A stretch of DNA of 64,000 nucleotides from Scatolibacter rhodanostii (GCF_900197595.1 NZ_FZLO01000004.1:62001-126000), one strand, 5' to 3'. Shown: positions 52,917 through 61,724, counted from the stretch's first letter. The notes: generated by a model not told the origin, from the sequence alone. Made by a program: numbers and translations.

Positions 52917-54143
52917 TTAATACCATTCAACCGTATATTTAGTTGTGGCATTGGAATAGACTACCCACCTACACCAAAAACCAGAAAGCCCTCTATTTTC
53001 AAAATCTTCTGTGGCCATGTAGCCATAGGCATAATCACCTAATTCTTCGGCTGTATCAAATAAACCGTCAATAATTTGCCCTTGCACGATATACGGTTCT
53101 TCATATACTGGTTCTGGTTCAGGCTCTGGTTCTGGAGCAGGCTCCACATATTCCGGCTGTGGCGCAGGCGCAGGAGCGGACGGTGTGCTATTATTACTGG
53201 TAGGTGCAGTTGGAGCAGAGGGCGCAGCTTGTGACGGCTTGGTTTCTGCACCAGTATTGCTTGGTGTAACTACTTTATATGTTCCGTCTTCTTGCTTTTC
53301 AGCCGTTCCACCCACTTCGGCAGCTTGTTTTTCAGCAGCAGCTTTCACCTTTTCATTTTGCAAATTTTCAATTTTAACTGCTTCATCTGACCACTTGGTT
53401 TTCAGCTTTTCATTTTTGAGCTTGCCGACCTCGGCTTTCAGGTTAACAATGATTTCAGGTGTAATATCAGCTGTAAGCTTGCCGTCTTTCAGATACTTTT
53501 CAACTTCTACTTTGACGGTATCAGCTTGCTTTGTCTGATTTTTAGCCTGCTCTAAAATGGCATTAATGGACTTCTGCCATTCGTCAGGATTTTCGTTGTG
53601 GGAGTATTTGGATTTGAGTTCCTCTATCTTTTTACTATCAACCGTATCAGCAATGACAAGATTTTCAGCCGTTTTGTTGCCAGAGAGTGCCGGAGCTGAA
53701 AACAAAGCGTTAACAGCTGTCTGTGTGTCAAACTTGGTGCGGATTTCTTTCAGCTGCTCATCAATCTCTAACCTCTTAGCAGAGATCGTATCAAGCTGTT
53801 TTTGCAAATCAGTTTTATACGTATCATCTATGTCGATATCTTTCACACTGGCAAAAGCTGTTTCCAGTGTTTTAATATCTTCGTCTGTAATATCGCCTTT
53901 TAAGTAGCTGTCTACAAGCAGTTCTGCGGCTGATTTCTGCAGTTTATCGAGTTCAGCCGATTGTGTGTCAAATTCAGCTGACAAGGCGGTGACAGCCTGT
54001 TCATGCGCTTGTTTAGCTAACACCTCTTGATGATTGCCGTAAGCATATACTCCTGCCGTACTGCCTCCGACTAGTACAACCACCAGTGCAGCGACAATAA
54101 GTACCTTATATTTCTTCTGTAGATTCGTCCATTTCGTTTTCAT
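52917..54143 (-). CDS. Membrane-anchored coiled-coil protein with Pro-rich stalk
   Basis: This 408-residue protein starts at ATG 54143 (AGGTGG site); a GTG three codons earlier is less likely. It has an N-terminal membrane anchor (KVLIVAALVVVLVGGSTAGVYAY), about 230 residues of Lys/Glu/Ala-rich helix likely to form coiled coils, and a Pro-rich wall-spanning segment with PEPEPEPEPVYEEP. A small aromatic end domain follows (GLSGFWCRWVVYSN). It has no LPXTG motif. I do not recognise the end domain. Together with the adhesin and the four-helix protein it looks like a surface module. Confidence 0.75.
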   Translation of the reverse strand: MKTKWTNLQKKYKVLIVAALVVVLVGGSTAGVYAYGNHQEVLAKQAHEQAVTALSAEFDTQSAELDKLQKSAAELLVDSYLKGDITDEDIKTLETAFASVKDIDIDDTYKTDLQKQLDTISAKRLEIDEQLKEIRTKFDTQTAVNALFSAPALSGNKTAENLVIADTVDSKKIEELKSKYSHNENPDEWQKSINAILEQAKNQTKQADTVKVEVEKYLKDGKLTADITPEIIVNLKAEVGKLKNEKLKTKWSDEAVKIENLQNEKVKAAAEKQAAEVGGTAEKQEDGTYKVVTPSNTGAETKPSQAAPSAPTAPTSNNSTPSAPAPAPQPEYVEPAPEPEPEPEPVYEEPYIVQGQIIDGLFDTAEELGDYAYGYMATEDFENRGLSGFWCRWVVYSNATTKYTVEWY

Positions 54144-54510
54144 ACTCTCCACCTACTATTCTATTTTTTTGAGTTAAATATATAACAGTTGCCCCAATAA
54201 TACCAACTGGAATGCTAAACATAAAAAGTATAATTGTCCTTACTGCCACCCAAAGCACCATAAATATTATTGACGTAAGAAAGGAAACTCCATTAAAGAA
54301 AATTCCTAATATACTTTTATAAACGTACATCGTAAACGGAAAAAGCAGAAAAGAAAGTATCATAAAAACAATAACTCCTGCATTTATACCGCTACTTGTT
54401 CCTTGCGATGAAAAATATATGATTACTGGAACTAGTGCGCCTAAAACATAATATTTAATTAAAAAACTAATATCCAAACTTCCAAATACAACTTTAGCAA
54501 ACTTTTTCAT
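54106..54510 (-). CDS. Four-helix membrane protein of unknown function
   Basis: This 134-residue protein has about four hydrophobic helices and an acidic tail (GGEYENEMDESTEEI) that overlaps the next gene by 38 nt in another frame. Such an overlap suggests translational coupling with the Pro-rich surface protein. No family recognised. Confidence 0.65.
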   Translation of the reverse strand: MKKFAKVVFGSLDISFLIKYYVLGALVPVIIYFSSQGTSSGINAGVIVFMILSFLLFPFTMYVYKSILGIFFNGVSFLTSIIFMVLWVAVRTIILFMFSIPVGIIGATVIYLTQKNRIVGGEYENEMDESTEEI

Positions 54511-54777
54511 AATACTTACCCCTCAATATAAAATATTTTTACTCTATAATTATTCTATACTTGAATTAAAAAACAAGTCTATTTTTATAATTAGTAATAA
54601 TAAGTATTTTGTATAATTGCTTACCGCCCAGCTCATCTTAAAAAGTCAAGCTGCGATTTTTTCATTTATCTCACTTTTTCAATGTTCGACGAGTAGCTAT
54701 AGGGTTAAGAAAAAACACAATATCTTGTGTTCGATTCTCTAAAGGTCAAACTCTCTTTTTCTCACTAAATCACAGTT

Positions 54778-54954
54778 TTATAAACAAGGAATTATTTCAT
54801 CTGCTAATTGATCAATCTGCCGGAATGGTTCAGCACGCTTTTCATCACATTTAGCTTCATGATAGGCAATTTCACCTAGCCGATATGATTTTGTGCAAAT
54901 TAAAAACTCTTTTAATATTTCTGCTTGGCTGTTAGTTAGATTGAGTTGTTTCAC
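54778..54954 (-). CDS. Small 58-aa protein after the RepA-like gene
   Basis: GTG 54954 with TAAGGAG 9 nt upstream opens a frame encoding KQLNLTNSQAEILKEFLICT and ending EIIPCL. It starts 12 nt after the repA-like stop, so it is in the same operon. It is helical, with no family recognised. The 267 nt between it and the next gene (54511-54777) hold nothing I can support. Confidence 0.6.
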   Translation of the reverse strand: MKQLNLTNSQAEILKEFLICTKSYRLGEIAYHEAKCDEKRAEPFRQIDQLADEIIPCL

Positions 54955-54966
54955 TGAAATTTCTCC

Positions 54967-55875
54967 TTATCCTACGTCCTTGCACAAATCGGCTTGATAT
55001 GCATGATAAGTGACAGGAGCATTGTATAATGTTGTCAACAGATAAGCTTGCATGTTTTTTATTTTAACCGTTCTTTCGGTTGCATTGAAAACCGAATCAA
55101 ATACATATTTTATGTGTTCACAATCTACTTTCATCAAACGACTTCGCACAGCTGCTATACTGATTTCTTCCTTACCAATACGATAATTTAGCTTGCAGCT
55201 AATAAATGGCTGCTTCATAATTTCCACGAAGCTATCAAGTAATTCTCTGCCGGAGCTACTACCAAAGTAATCAGGGTCTTGGATAAGTATGTCATACTCA
55301 ATATTTTCACGCAAAATATCTTCAATCATATCTTCTTCATATTGTTCAGCATTTTCTTGCTGATAGATTGATTGATAAGTATTTGATTCCTTTAGTTCTT
55401 TTATTTCTTTAGTATTTGATTGTGGTGGATTTTCCGGACACGGTTTTTCCGCTGCCGGATTATCCGTATCCGGTTTTTCCGTAGACGGGTTTTCGGTATA
55501 CGGTGATTTCTGTTGTTGCGATGAAGCTATGGATTCTGTCTTCACCGTAACCTGATTTCCGGTACACGGTAAAACAGGAATCTCTCGAATAATAAATTCT
55601 GTCCGACTAAAACGACCTTTTTCTGCACGAATCTGATTACGTGTAAGATAACCTTCCTTCTCTAATTCGTTTAGAGCCTTGTTAATTGCTTCCTTTCCCT
55701 CTGTGCAAATTCTCACAAGTCCTGATAAGGAATAGTCCCAATCATCCGGCAAACTAAGCATAAGAGATAGCAAGCCTTTTGCTTTTAATGATAACCTACG
55801 GTTTTTAAAATGGTGATTAGACATTACCGTAAAATCCTTTGTTTTTTCTACTCTGAAAATATTGTTTTCTGCCAT
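54967..55875 (-). CDS. RepA-type replication initiator (RepA N-terminal plus DUF6017-like)
   Basis: This 302-residue protein has a winged-helix N-terminus (FTVMSNHHFKNRRLSLKAKG, then LMLSLPDDWDYSLSGLVRIC) that matches the RepA/DnaD-like initiators of Firmicute plasmids and ICEs. A Pro/Thr-rich linker with repeated TEKP/TDNP units follows (residues 105-155), then a C-terminal helical domain like DUF6017. It probably allows autonomous replication of the excised circle. AGGAAAG lies before ATG 55875. Confidence 0.8.
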   Translation of the reverse strand: MAENNIFRVEKTKDFTVMSNHHFKNRRLSLKAKGLLSLMLSLPDDWDYSLSGLVRICTEGKEAINKALNELEKEGYLTRNQIRAEKGRFSRTEFIIREIPVLPCTGNQVTVKTESIASSQQQKSPYTENPSTEKPDTDNPAAEKPCPENPPQSNTKEIKELKESNTYQSIYQQENAEQYEEDMIEDILRENIEYDILIQDPDYFGSSSGRELLDSFVEIMKQPFISCKLNYRIGKEEISIAAVRSRLMKVDCEHIKYVFDSVFNATERTVKIKNMQAYLLTTLYNAPVTYHAYQADLCKDVG

Positions 55876-55927
55876 TTGTCTTTCCTCCGTGTCTAATAAA
55901 ATATGAATAAGGGTAAAAAAATAAGGC

Positions 55928-56167
55928 TTACACTGTTCGGTAAACCTTTAAAATGCTATCTTCAATTTTTTGTCTAGCTTGATGATTGAGTGGTGCAAAA
56001 ATGCTTTTACCATTTGCCCATTTAGGGAACTGTACATATAAACGTTCCTCATTCTGTATGACGTGAATATCATTCATAGCATAATCACCGTCAATAATTA
56101 AACAAACCACAGCTTTTAAATCACCGTGGTTTGTTTTTTTGCGTATTCTGATGTCTGTGATGTTCAC
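55928..56167 (-). CDS. SpoVG-family protein (copy 2)
   Basis: This 79-residue protein reads MNITDIRIRKKTNHGDLKAV, then a central LIIDGDYAMNDIHVIQNEERLYVQFP. This is the SpoVG core fold, a small RNA/DNA-binding regulator family common in ICEs and plasmids. It has AGGAGG upstream and sits between the RES cassette and the repA-like gene. Confidence 0.8.
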   Translation of the reverse strand: MNITDIRIRKKTNHGDLKAVVCLIIDGDYAMNDIHVIQNEERLYVQFPKWANGKSIFAPLNHQARQKIEDSILKVYRTV

Positions 56168-56255
56168 TTAATGCCTCCTTTTTAGAATGTTTCAAATTTT
56201 CGGATGCTATCATACTTAGCCAAAAAATAAATAGTAAGTGTAAAGCTTATACAAT

Positions 56256-56298
56256 TAAAAAGGCTTGCAACCATAAAATTCTTGTTACAAACCTTTTA
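56256..56298 (-). terminator. Terminator of the RES cassette
   Basis: AAAAGGTTTGTAAC / GTTGCAAGCCTTTTT hairpin with a T tract on the minus strand, 55 nt after the RES gene stop. Confidence 0.75.
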
Positions 56299-56352
56299 AT
56301 CCAATCTTAATTAAAAAAGTCATTTGTAAATGATGATATCTCATTTAAGTAA

Positions 56353-57384
56353 TTATAATTTTTTATAGGTATGCTCTATTTTTTCAATTTCAAAATTATG
56401 GACAGATTCACACTTAAATAGAGATTCATCGAAAACGGCAATGTTATCGCCACTGGTTGCTCTTGTGCTTGAAAATTCAATACCAGCGTAACCCTTACTT
56501 TTAATAAATTCAGTGATATATTGGGTGGGTAAATAGTCTAAATGACTATCATTTCTCCTAAGTGGCTTTGATATTTCTTCTGAAATATCTCTAAATATTG
56601 ATATATTTGCTGTTAGCGATTCCAAACCAGCAGAATATATAGCTGGGCTAATATTATTTAATTTTGATAGATTAATGATAGATATATTTTTTAAAAGCCG
56701 AAACTTTCCAACACTTACAAAGTCAAAAGCATTTGCTCTTACTTCGCTAATTGCAGTTTCTTCCTTAGAAGATAAATAAAGTGCACAAATTCCCTCTGGA
56801 TTTACACGTCCAGATCTACGCTTATCAAATGGAGGAACACCCATTTCCTTAGTACAAAATCCCTTATTATCAGACCATATGCGTGCGCGGTACAATAATG
56901 TGTCTTTTGCATATCTTTTTGCTGCATAAGTTAAAAATGTAGCCAATCGATCTGCTTTGAAAAAACCATTGTGAAATCGGTTTTCGTTTTTTATATTTGT
57001 TGAAAATTCTTGCCAAGTATGTCCACCCAATATGCCATAATTTTCAGTAGAACTACGTGGGATTCTAACCTTTACATTATGGCTATTTTCAGAATCTCCA
57101 AAGATTATTAAACAAAATGCTTCTAATAGCTTATTGGAACAAGTAACTAGTGGATTAAAAATACTCCAATCGTTAAGGAGTACTTGAAAAAGAGGTTTTC
57201 CAACGTCTGATTCTTCATATGTGCTAATGACTGCAGAAATTAAATCAGATAAATCTGTTTGTTTATCAACAGGATAAATTAAAACATCTTTACTGCCGCA
57301 AAAGCTACACTCACCAGTTTGATCTTTAGCGGATATCATTGCCCGAATTTCGGTGTCCTGAAAACATTCTATGCAACAATTCAT
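56353..57384 (-). CDS. RES-domain protein with zinc-finger N-terminus (HEPN/RES type)
   Basis: This 343-residue protein begins with a CxxC-type zinc finger (CIEC near residue 4 and CSFC near 28), then a helical region and a RES domain. The RES motif is YRARIWSD near residue 171 and SGRVNPEGICALYLSSKEE near 190, followed by TAISEVRA with the conserved Glu. In RES toxins such as MbcT/Xre-RES, the Arg and Glu act in NAD+ breakdown. No Xre-like antitoxin is adjacent. Instead it overlaps the sce7725-type gene by 4 nt and is the last gene of a three-gene operon. A role as a NAD-depleting effector is inference. Confidence 0.8.
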   Translation of the reverse strand: MNCCIECFQDTEIRAMISAKDQTGECSFCGSKDVLIYPVDKQTDLSDLISAVISTYEESDVGKPLFQVLLNDWSIFNPLVTCSNKLLEAFCLIIFGDSENSHNVKVRIPRSSTENYGILGGHTWQEFSTNIKNENRFHNGFFKADRLATFLTYAAKRYAKDTLLYRARIWSDNKGFCTKEMGVPPFDKRRSGRVNPEGICALYLSSKEETAISEVRANAFDFVSVGKFRLLKNISIINLSKLNNISPAIYSAGLESLTANISIFRDISEEISKPLRRNDSHLDYLPTQYITEFIKSKGYAGIEFSSTRATSGDNIAVFDESLFKCESVHNFEIEKIEHTYKKL

Positions 57385-58304
57385 ACAGGCAATCTCTCAT
57401 CAAGATATTTGCCCACCAGTTCCAAATGATGCATAATGGATAATTTCTTTAGTGTAGGCAATCCCGGATATGTACGTTTATGGTAATGGTCAAGTAATGT
57501 CTGCAAACCAGTTGTTAGTTGGTGATGGTTACCATCACTGTACCATCTATAGAGTTTGGACACCGCTTCATAAAATTTTCCTGCAACGTCCGAAATATCA
57601 TCGTTAGAATCTGAAATGAAGTGCCTTATTCTAAGCGAATCATCTTCTGCAAAATATACAATATGAATTGCCACAGCATAAGGGGCAAATCCTGACTCGG
57701 TATACTCGTTCCCAACAATTGAGTAGTCACCAAATCCCAAATAATCCTCTGAATCATAATAAATATGATTGTCAGAAAAAAATTCATCTTCCGGATAATC
57801 TGCATTTCGACTACGCTTTTTAAATTTATCTTCAAATAGAACTTTGTGATGACTTGCTCGGCGAATTTGTCTATCATCAGGACAAAGGGTATATTTAGGG
57901 GAAGTAGTTTTAAATAAAGCACTGTAAGTTGTTAGATAATCTCGATCATCTAGCACAGTCAAGATATTGCTTTTTTGAATTCCTTTGTTAGATAACATTC
58001 GTAAAATAACTTCTGTACTCTCATTCAGAAGTATAGAAGGAATAATAACTGGGTTTGTTTCAAGATTATTCAATAATTGGTCGATGGTTTCTGATTCATC
58101 TGCTAAATCTCCAACATTAGGATTTAAAATTAATCCAATAGATAAGTTCGAAGTATTAAATGCAGCCAGAGAATTTTTTAAAGCTGGAATGAGTTTTACA
58201 GGTTCAATAATAGGATGAACAGAATTGGTTATTAACCCTTTAGTCGCAAGATCTCTCAGTGCAAGAAGTTCATATTGTCGGCCTCTGAAGTATGGGAAAT
58301 ACAT
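57381..58304 (-). CDS. sce7725-family protein
   Basis: This 307-residue protein starts MYFPYFRGRQYELLALRDLA, the hallmark of the sce7725 family, which is named from a Sorangium gene always found beside sce7726. The family resembles the TIM-barrel-like beta-protein group. It has no signal peptide or membrane helix. It lies 6 nt downstream of the sce7726-type gene and overlaps the RES gene by 4 nt. The biochemical role is unknown. Confidence 0.8.
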   Translation of the reverse strand: MYFPYFRGRQYELLALRDLATKGLITNSVHPIIEPVKLIPALKNSLAAFNTSNLSIGLILNPNVGDLADESETIDQLLNNLETNPVIIPSILLNESTEVILRMLSNKGIQKSNILTVLDDRDYLTTYSALFKTTSPKYTLCPDDRQIRRASHHKVLFEDKFKKRSRNADYPEDEFFSDNHIYYDSEDYLGFGDYSIVGNEYTESGFAPYAVAIHIVYFAEDDSLRIRHFISDSNDDISDVAGKFYEAVSKLYRWYSDGNHHQLTTGLQTLLDHYHKRTYPGLPTLKKLSIMHHLELVGKYLDERLPV

Positions 58305-58310
58305 TTTTGA

Positions 58311-59180
58311 CTACCCTCCATATTCTTTTTGAAGTAATTGTTCTATCTTAGGCATTTCACGGACGAGTCCTGAAAAATAAACAACTGATTTTAATTCTGG
58401 CTGTATCTTTTCGAATTCTTCTATTGTTATCTTATTCCGTTTTTTTAATTCTTGAAACACTAATTTCTGCGCAGAATGAATTGGAATTTCATGAAATTTT
58501 TCAAGGCAAGCTTTAAAATGAAAAACAGGTTCGGCTTGTGGTAAGTTACCAAAATATTTAGAAATAATATTTTCGTATTCACGTTTTCTTAATAATTTAA
58601 AAATATTTGCATGATCAAGCAAGTCATCATATCGTTGAGGTTCTCGACTACGATTTTTATTAAATATTGTGTTTTGGTCAGAGAGTACATATATTCCGAC
58701 AGCATCACCCATATCACCAAAACTTGATAGAATGTTCTTTATTCTATCAAGTTCATGTATAGAAGCTAACACGGATACTTTGCTAAAAGCTCGATAATAG
58801 TCTCGTAATTGATCATTTAGACGGTCAAAATTATCAAGTTCGGATTTAATTTCATAAACCCTTCCCTCACCGTTTATCATAACAAAGTCTGCAACCGAAT
58901 GACCAATACGTACTTGAGAAAAAGCAGATGTAGTATTTACATTATGAATGCCATCAAGTAATTTGTTCAAAAGAGTATTCATATAATAATATTCATTACG
59001 TTGTTGCTTTCCTAGATGAGCGTAAATCTCGCTTATAAGCTGACCGTGATTTTTGCTTTCAGGGTCATCAATATATCGTTTAACTACATAGTCAAAAACA
59101 TCATTTTGTCCATTTTGAAGCAAATCAATAATCACTTTGCGAGTAAATACACGATTAATAGCTCTATTTGTATCTGGCAT
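58311..59180 (-). CDS. sce7726-family protein with PD-(D/E)XK nuclease motif
   Basis: This 289-residue protein has HSVADFVMINGEGRVYEIKS near residue 110, with Asp in ADF and the E-x-K in YEIKS. Together with the following DNFDRLNDQLRDYYRAF this fits a PD-(D/E)XK nuclease core. This is the sce7726 family. ATG 59180 has a strong AGGAGG site. It is the first gene of the cassette, behind the promoter at 59293-59321. It could be the DNA-cutting or DNA-sensing part of a defence system; that function is inference. Confidence 0.8.
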   Translation of the reverse strand: MPDTNRAINRVFTRKVIIDLLQNGQNDVFDYVVKRYIDDPESKNHGQLISEIYAHLGKQQRNEYYYMNTLLNKLLDGIHNVNTTSAFSQVRIGHSVADFVMINGEGRVYEIKSELDNFDRLNDQLRDYYRAFSKVSVLASIHELDRIKNILSSFGDMGDAVGIYVLSDQNTIFNKNRSREPQRYDDLLDHANIFKLLRKREYENIISKYFGNLPQAEPVFHFKACLEKFHEIPIHSAQKLVFQELKKRNKITIEEFEKIQPELKSVVYFSGLVREMPKIEQLLQKEYGG

Positions 59181-59292
59181 TCTCTACACCTCCTTTTATT
59201 GCATTTTTGATTAAGAACTTTAGTTATGGATTGCTGTTTTTTAAGTATAGCGTTTTATCTTAATGTAAAAGATGTTTTTATTTATTACAAAT

Positions 59293-59321
59293 ATTATACC
59301 ATGACAATTACGTAGATTCAA
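59293..59321 (-). promoter_or_regulatory. Promoter of the sce7726-sce7725-RES cassette
   Basis: On the minus strand: TTGAAT (59316-59321), a 17-nt spacer and TATAAT (59293-59298). The -35 box lies in the last codons of the spoVG-like gene. It gives the cassette its own expression, with a 113-nt leader. Confidence 0.65.
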
Positions 59322-59583
59322 TTGCATTCTGTTGTGTTATAACTTTTTGCAGATAAGCAGCAATCACAATTCTTTCAATCATATGATTGGCTACTGGACT
59401 AAATGGCATAAAGGTGGATACCTCCGTACTATCAAAGTGAAAATCCAAATATAACCGTTTTTCTCCCTGAACAATAGGGATATTTCTAACAACAAATCCA
59501 TCTTTTATTGTCACATCTGCAGTAGCTTTAGTAGAAGACAGCTTGTCAGGATTCAAATAAATTTTTACATTTCTAATTTTCAT
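59308..59583 (-). CDS. SpoVG-family protein (copy 1)
   Basis: This 91-residue protein begins MKIRNVKIYLNPDKLSSTKA and has the SpoVG core VTIKDGFVVRNIPIVQGEKR, then a helical C-terminus. It overlaps parB by 4 nt, so it belongs to the parAB operon. Its partner copy lies 3.1 kb downstream, on the other side of the RES cassette. Confidence 0.78.
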   Translation of the reverse strand: MKIRNVKIYLNPDKLSSTKATADVTIKDGFVVRNIPIVQGEKRLYLDFHFDSTEVSTFMPFSPVANHMIERIVIAAYLQKVITQQNAIEST

Positions 59584-60575
59584 AGCTTACCCCCAAAATA
59601 TAAACCCAAAGCTTTTTCAATGATATTATCTATTTCTTCTTTGCTTTTATCAGAAAAATATTTTTTAGTAAGTTCAGGTTTTATTTTAATTATTTTCGGC
59701 TTTGTTGCTTTTGTTTCAGCCTTTCCGAAAAAGATATCATCAATCATAGCTTTATCGAGTGTTCCTGATTCAAACTCCTGCCGTAATAAAGCAGCCTTTT
59801 TCATATTCAAGTTGAATCCATAATTGACCGCCTTATAAATTTCCTGTTGTATGGCTGTATCGGTAATAAACGATAGGTCATAGGCCGATAAAAAAGCGAT
59901 TTTTTTATTATCAAGTAGCTCCATCAGTTCAGGAACAAGTGAAGAAATACGAATATATCTAGTGACATTTGTTGGGGATAAACCGTACTCTTCACCGATT
60001 TTATCTCTACTTTTAAGTCGAGGTTCAACTTGAACACTAGTCATATCCGACGTGTGTTCAAGTTGAACTCCTTTTGAATCCTTCTTAAAAAGTGTGTCAA
60101 TTTCTTCTAGCAAATCATTTCGTTTACCTTGAGATTTCATAGCTTCATAGTGTTGTGCCAAAGAATAAGCCTTTTCCGATTCCGATAAATCAGAAAAAGA
60201 ACGCTGTCTAAGATTGGTTTCTGTTACAATTAAAACAGCTTCTTCATAAGTAATATTCTCTTTGATAATGACTGGTACACTTTTAAGTCCTGCCAGTTTA
60301 GCAGCATTGACACGGTTATGGCCACTTAGAATAAAGTAGTCATTGTCTTCCTGCCATAAAATAATCGGCATAAGCACACCGAATTCTTTGATACTCTCCA
60401 CCATATCATTCAGCCGTTCACCTGTGTACAGCTTAAATTTATGGTCAGGAAACGGCTGTAATTGGTTGATCGGCATTTCTATATTTCCATTTATAATAGG
60501 AGTATTTGATGAATCATTAAGGATATCGTCCAATACATCCAGTGTCAACATTTTTGATTTGTCAACTTTACTCAT
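59580..60575 (-). CDS. ParB-family partition protein
   Basis: This 331-residue protein has a ParB/Srx N-terminal domain with MPINQLQPFPDHKF near residue 29 and the CTP-binding box II reading LSGHNRVNAAKLAGL near 82, in place of the usual GERRxRA. A helix-turn-helix (KIGEEYGLSPTNVTRYIRIS near 192) and a C-terminal dimerisation region follow. It should bind a parS-like site on the excised circle and stabilise it together with ParA. It overlaps parA by 8 nt. Confidence 0.9.
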   Translation of the reverse strand: MSKVDKSKMLTLDVLDDILNDSSNTPIINGNIEMPINQLQPFPDHKFKLYTGERLNDMVESIKEFGVLMPIILWQEDNDYFILSGHNRVNAAKLAGLKSVPVIIKENITYEEAVLIVTETNLRQRSFSDLSESEKAYSLAQHYEAMKSQGKRNDLLEEIDTLFKKDSKGVQLEHTSDMTSVQVEPRLKSRDKIGEEYGLSPTNVTRYIRISSLVPELMELLDNKKIAFLSAYDLSFITDTAIQQEIYKAVNYGFNLNMKKAALLRQEFESGTLDKAMIDDIFFGKAETKATKPKIIKIKPELTKKYFSDKSKEEIDNIIEKALGLYFGGKL

Positions 60576-61365
60576 GCTTCATCAGCTCCTTTGCAAAGTT
60601 TTGATAAGCAAGAGCTGCTTTATTTCTAGGCATATACTCGCAAATGGTTTTACCATACATAGCAGCTTCGGCCACCTTGGATGAACGAGGAATACAAGTA
60701 TCAAATATCGGCAATTTACCGCCGAATGTACCGTCTATCATATCTTTCATTTGAGCCGATACAATTGTACGCTGCGTGTCCATAGTAACAAGTATTCCCT
60801 CAACTTCTATTTTAGGATTTCCAAATGGAAAAGGCTTACTTTTAACTTTCACATAATGTTTAACTAGCTCTTGCACTGCCTGCAGTGATAAAATTTCTGT
60901 CTGTGTGGGAATAATTAAACTGTCGGCACACATTAGAACATTCACCATAGGTGTTCCCATTTGCGGCATACAGTCAATAAGAACATAATCATAATTATCT
61001 CTAATTGTGTCAACATACTGTTTCAAAATATATTCTCGGAAATTCACACTAACAAGGTCACGTTCCAAGGAAGCTAATTTTCGATTGGCAGGTATCAAAT
61101 CAACACCACAATCTGTCTTGATAATATAGGTCTTAGGTTCGGGTAGCTGCTCTTCTTGAATAATACAATTTAACAAGTTAGAAACTGTCACTTGTAGTGT
61201 CAAGGGATTGCGAACCCCCATGAGTAGACTTGCATTCGCCTGTCCGTCATAGTCTATGAGAGCCGTTTTCTTGCCTTGTTTGGCTAACAGATAAGCTAGA
61301 GCAGTAGCCGTTGTGGTTTTGGCACATCCACCCTTTTCATTCATGATTGCGATTACTTTTGACAT
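60568..61365 (-). CDS. ParA-family ATPase
   Basis: This 265-residue ATPase has the deviant Walker A EKGGCAKTTTATALAYLLA near residue 9, ALIDYDGQANASLLMG near 36 and the Walker B-like YDYVLIDCMPQMGTPM near 119. Such proteins drive segregation of plasmids and ICEs. It heads the operon parA-parB-spoVG. AAAGGAG lies before ATG 61365, just after a terminator-like hairpin that may attenuate expression. Confidence 0.93.
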   Translation of the reverse strand: MSKVIAIMNEKGGCAKTTTATALAYLLAKQGKKTALIDYDGQANASLLMGVRNPLTLQVTVSNLLNCIIQEEQLPEPKTYIIKTDCGVDLIPANRKLASLERDLVSVNFREYILKQYVDTIRDNYDYVLIDCMPQMGTPMVNVLMCADSLIIPTQTEILSLQAVQELVKHYVKVKSKPFPFGNPKIEVEGILVTMDTQRTIVSAQMKDMIDGTFGGKLPIFDTCIPRSSKVAEAAMYGKTICEYMPRNKAALAYQNFAKELMKHE

Positions 61366-61379
61366 AACAAAATCTCCTT

Positions 61380-61414
61380 TAAAAATAAAAATGCCGACTA
61401 CTGTTTATAGTCGG
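61380..61414 (-). terminator. Hairpin between the AbrB-type gene and parA
   Basis: CCGACTA / TAGTCGG stem (61394-61414) followed by CATTTTTATTTTT on the minus strand, directly before the parA ribosome site. Confidence 0.6.
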
Positions 61415-61454
61415 GAGAATGTCTAGTATATAATTTTAATAGGTAGCTTTCTTA

Positions 61455-61724
61455 TTATTCATATATCAGATTTTCTAATTCAACTACCTTATCAAGCAAA
61501 GATAAACGGTTTTTTAGATTCTTTGTATTTCTAACACTAGATTTTATACGTTCAATAAGTATTGACAGTTCAACTACTTCTTTTTCTCTTTCAATAACAA
61601 TTGTATCTCCATTACTCCAAATAACAACTGTATCACCAACCATGACGTCAGCTTCTAGCATTACTTCATTTGGAATAGTTATACGATTTCCAGTAGTTAT
61701 CTTATAAATTTTCCTTATCATCAT
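61455..61724 (-). CDS. AbrB/SpoVT-type DNA-binding protein
   Basis: This 89-residue protein has an N-terminal swapped-hairpin AbrB domain: IYKITTGNRITIPNEVMLEA, then VGDTVVIWSNGDTIVIEREK. A helical C-terminus follows. It is the first gene inside the right end of the ICE and may regulate the parA operon or the switch between excision and maintenance. I chose ATG 61724 with GGAAAGGAAG upstream. The frame is open into attR (to 61841), but that extension reads through tRNA sequence and is not real. Confidence 0.75.
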   Translation of the reverse strand: MMIRKIYKITTGNRITIPNEVMLEADVMVGDTVVIWSNGDTIVIEREKEVVELSILIERIKSSVRNTKNLKNRLSLLDKVVELENLIYE

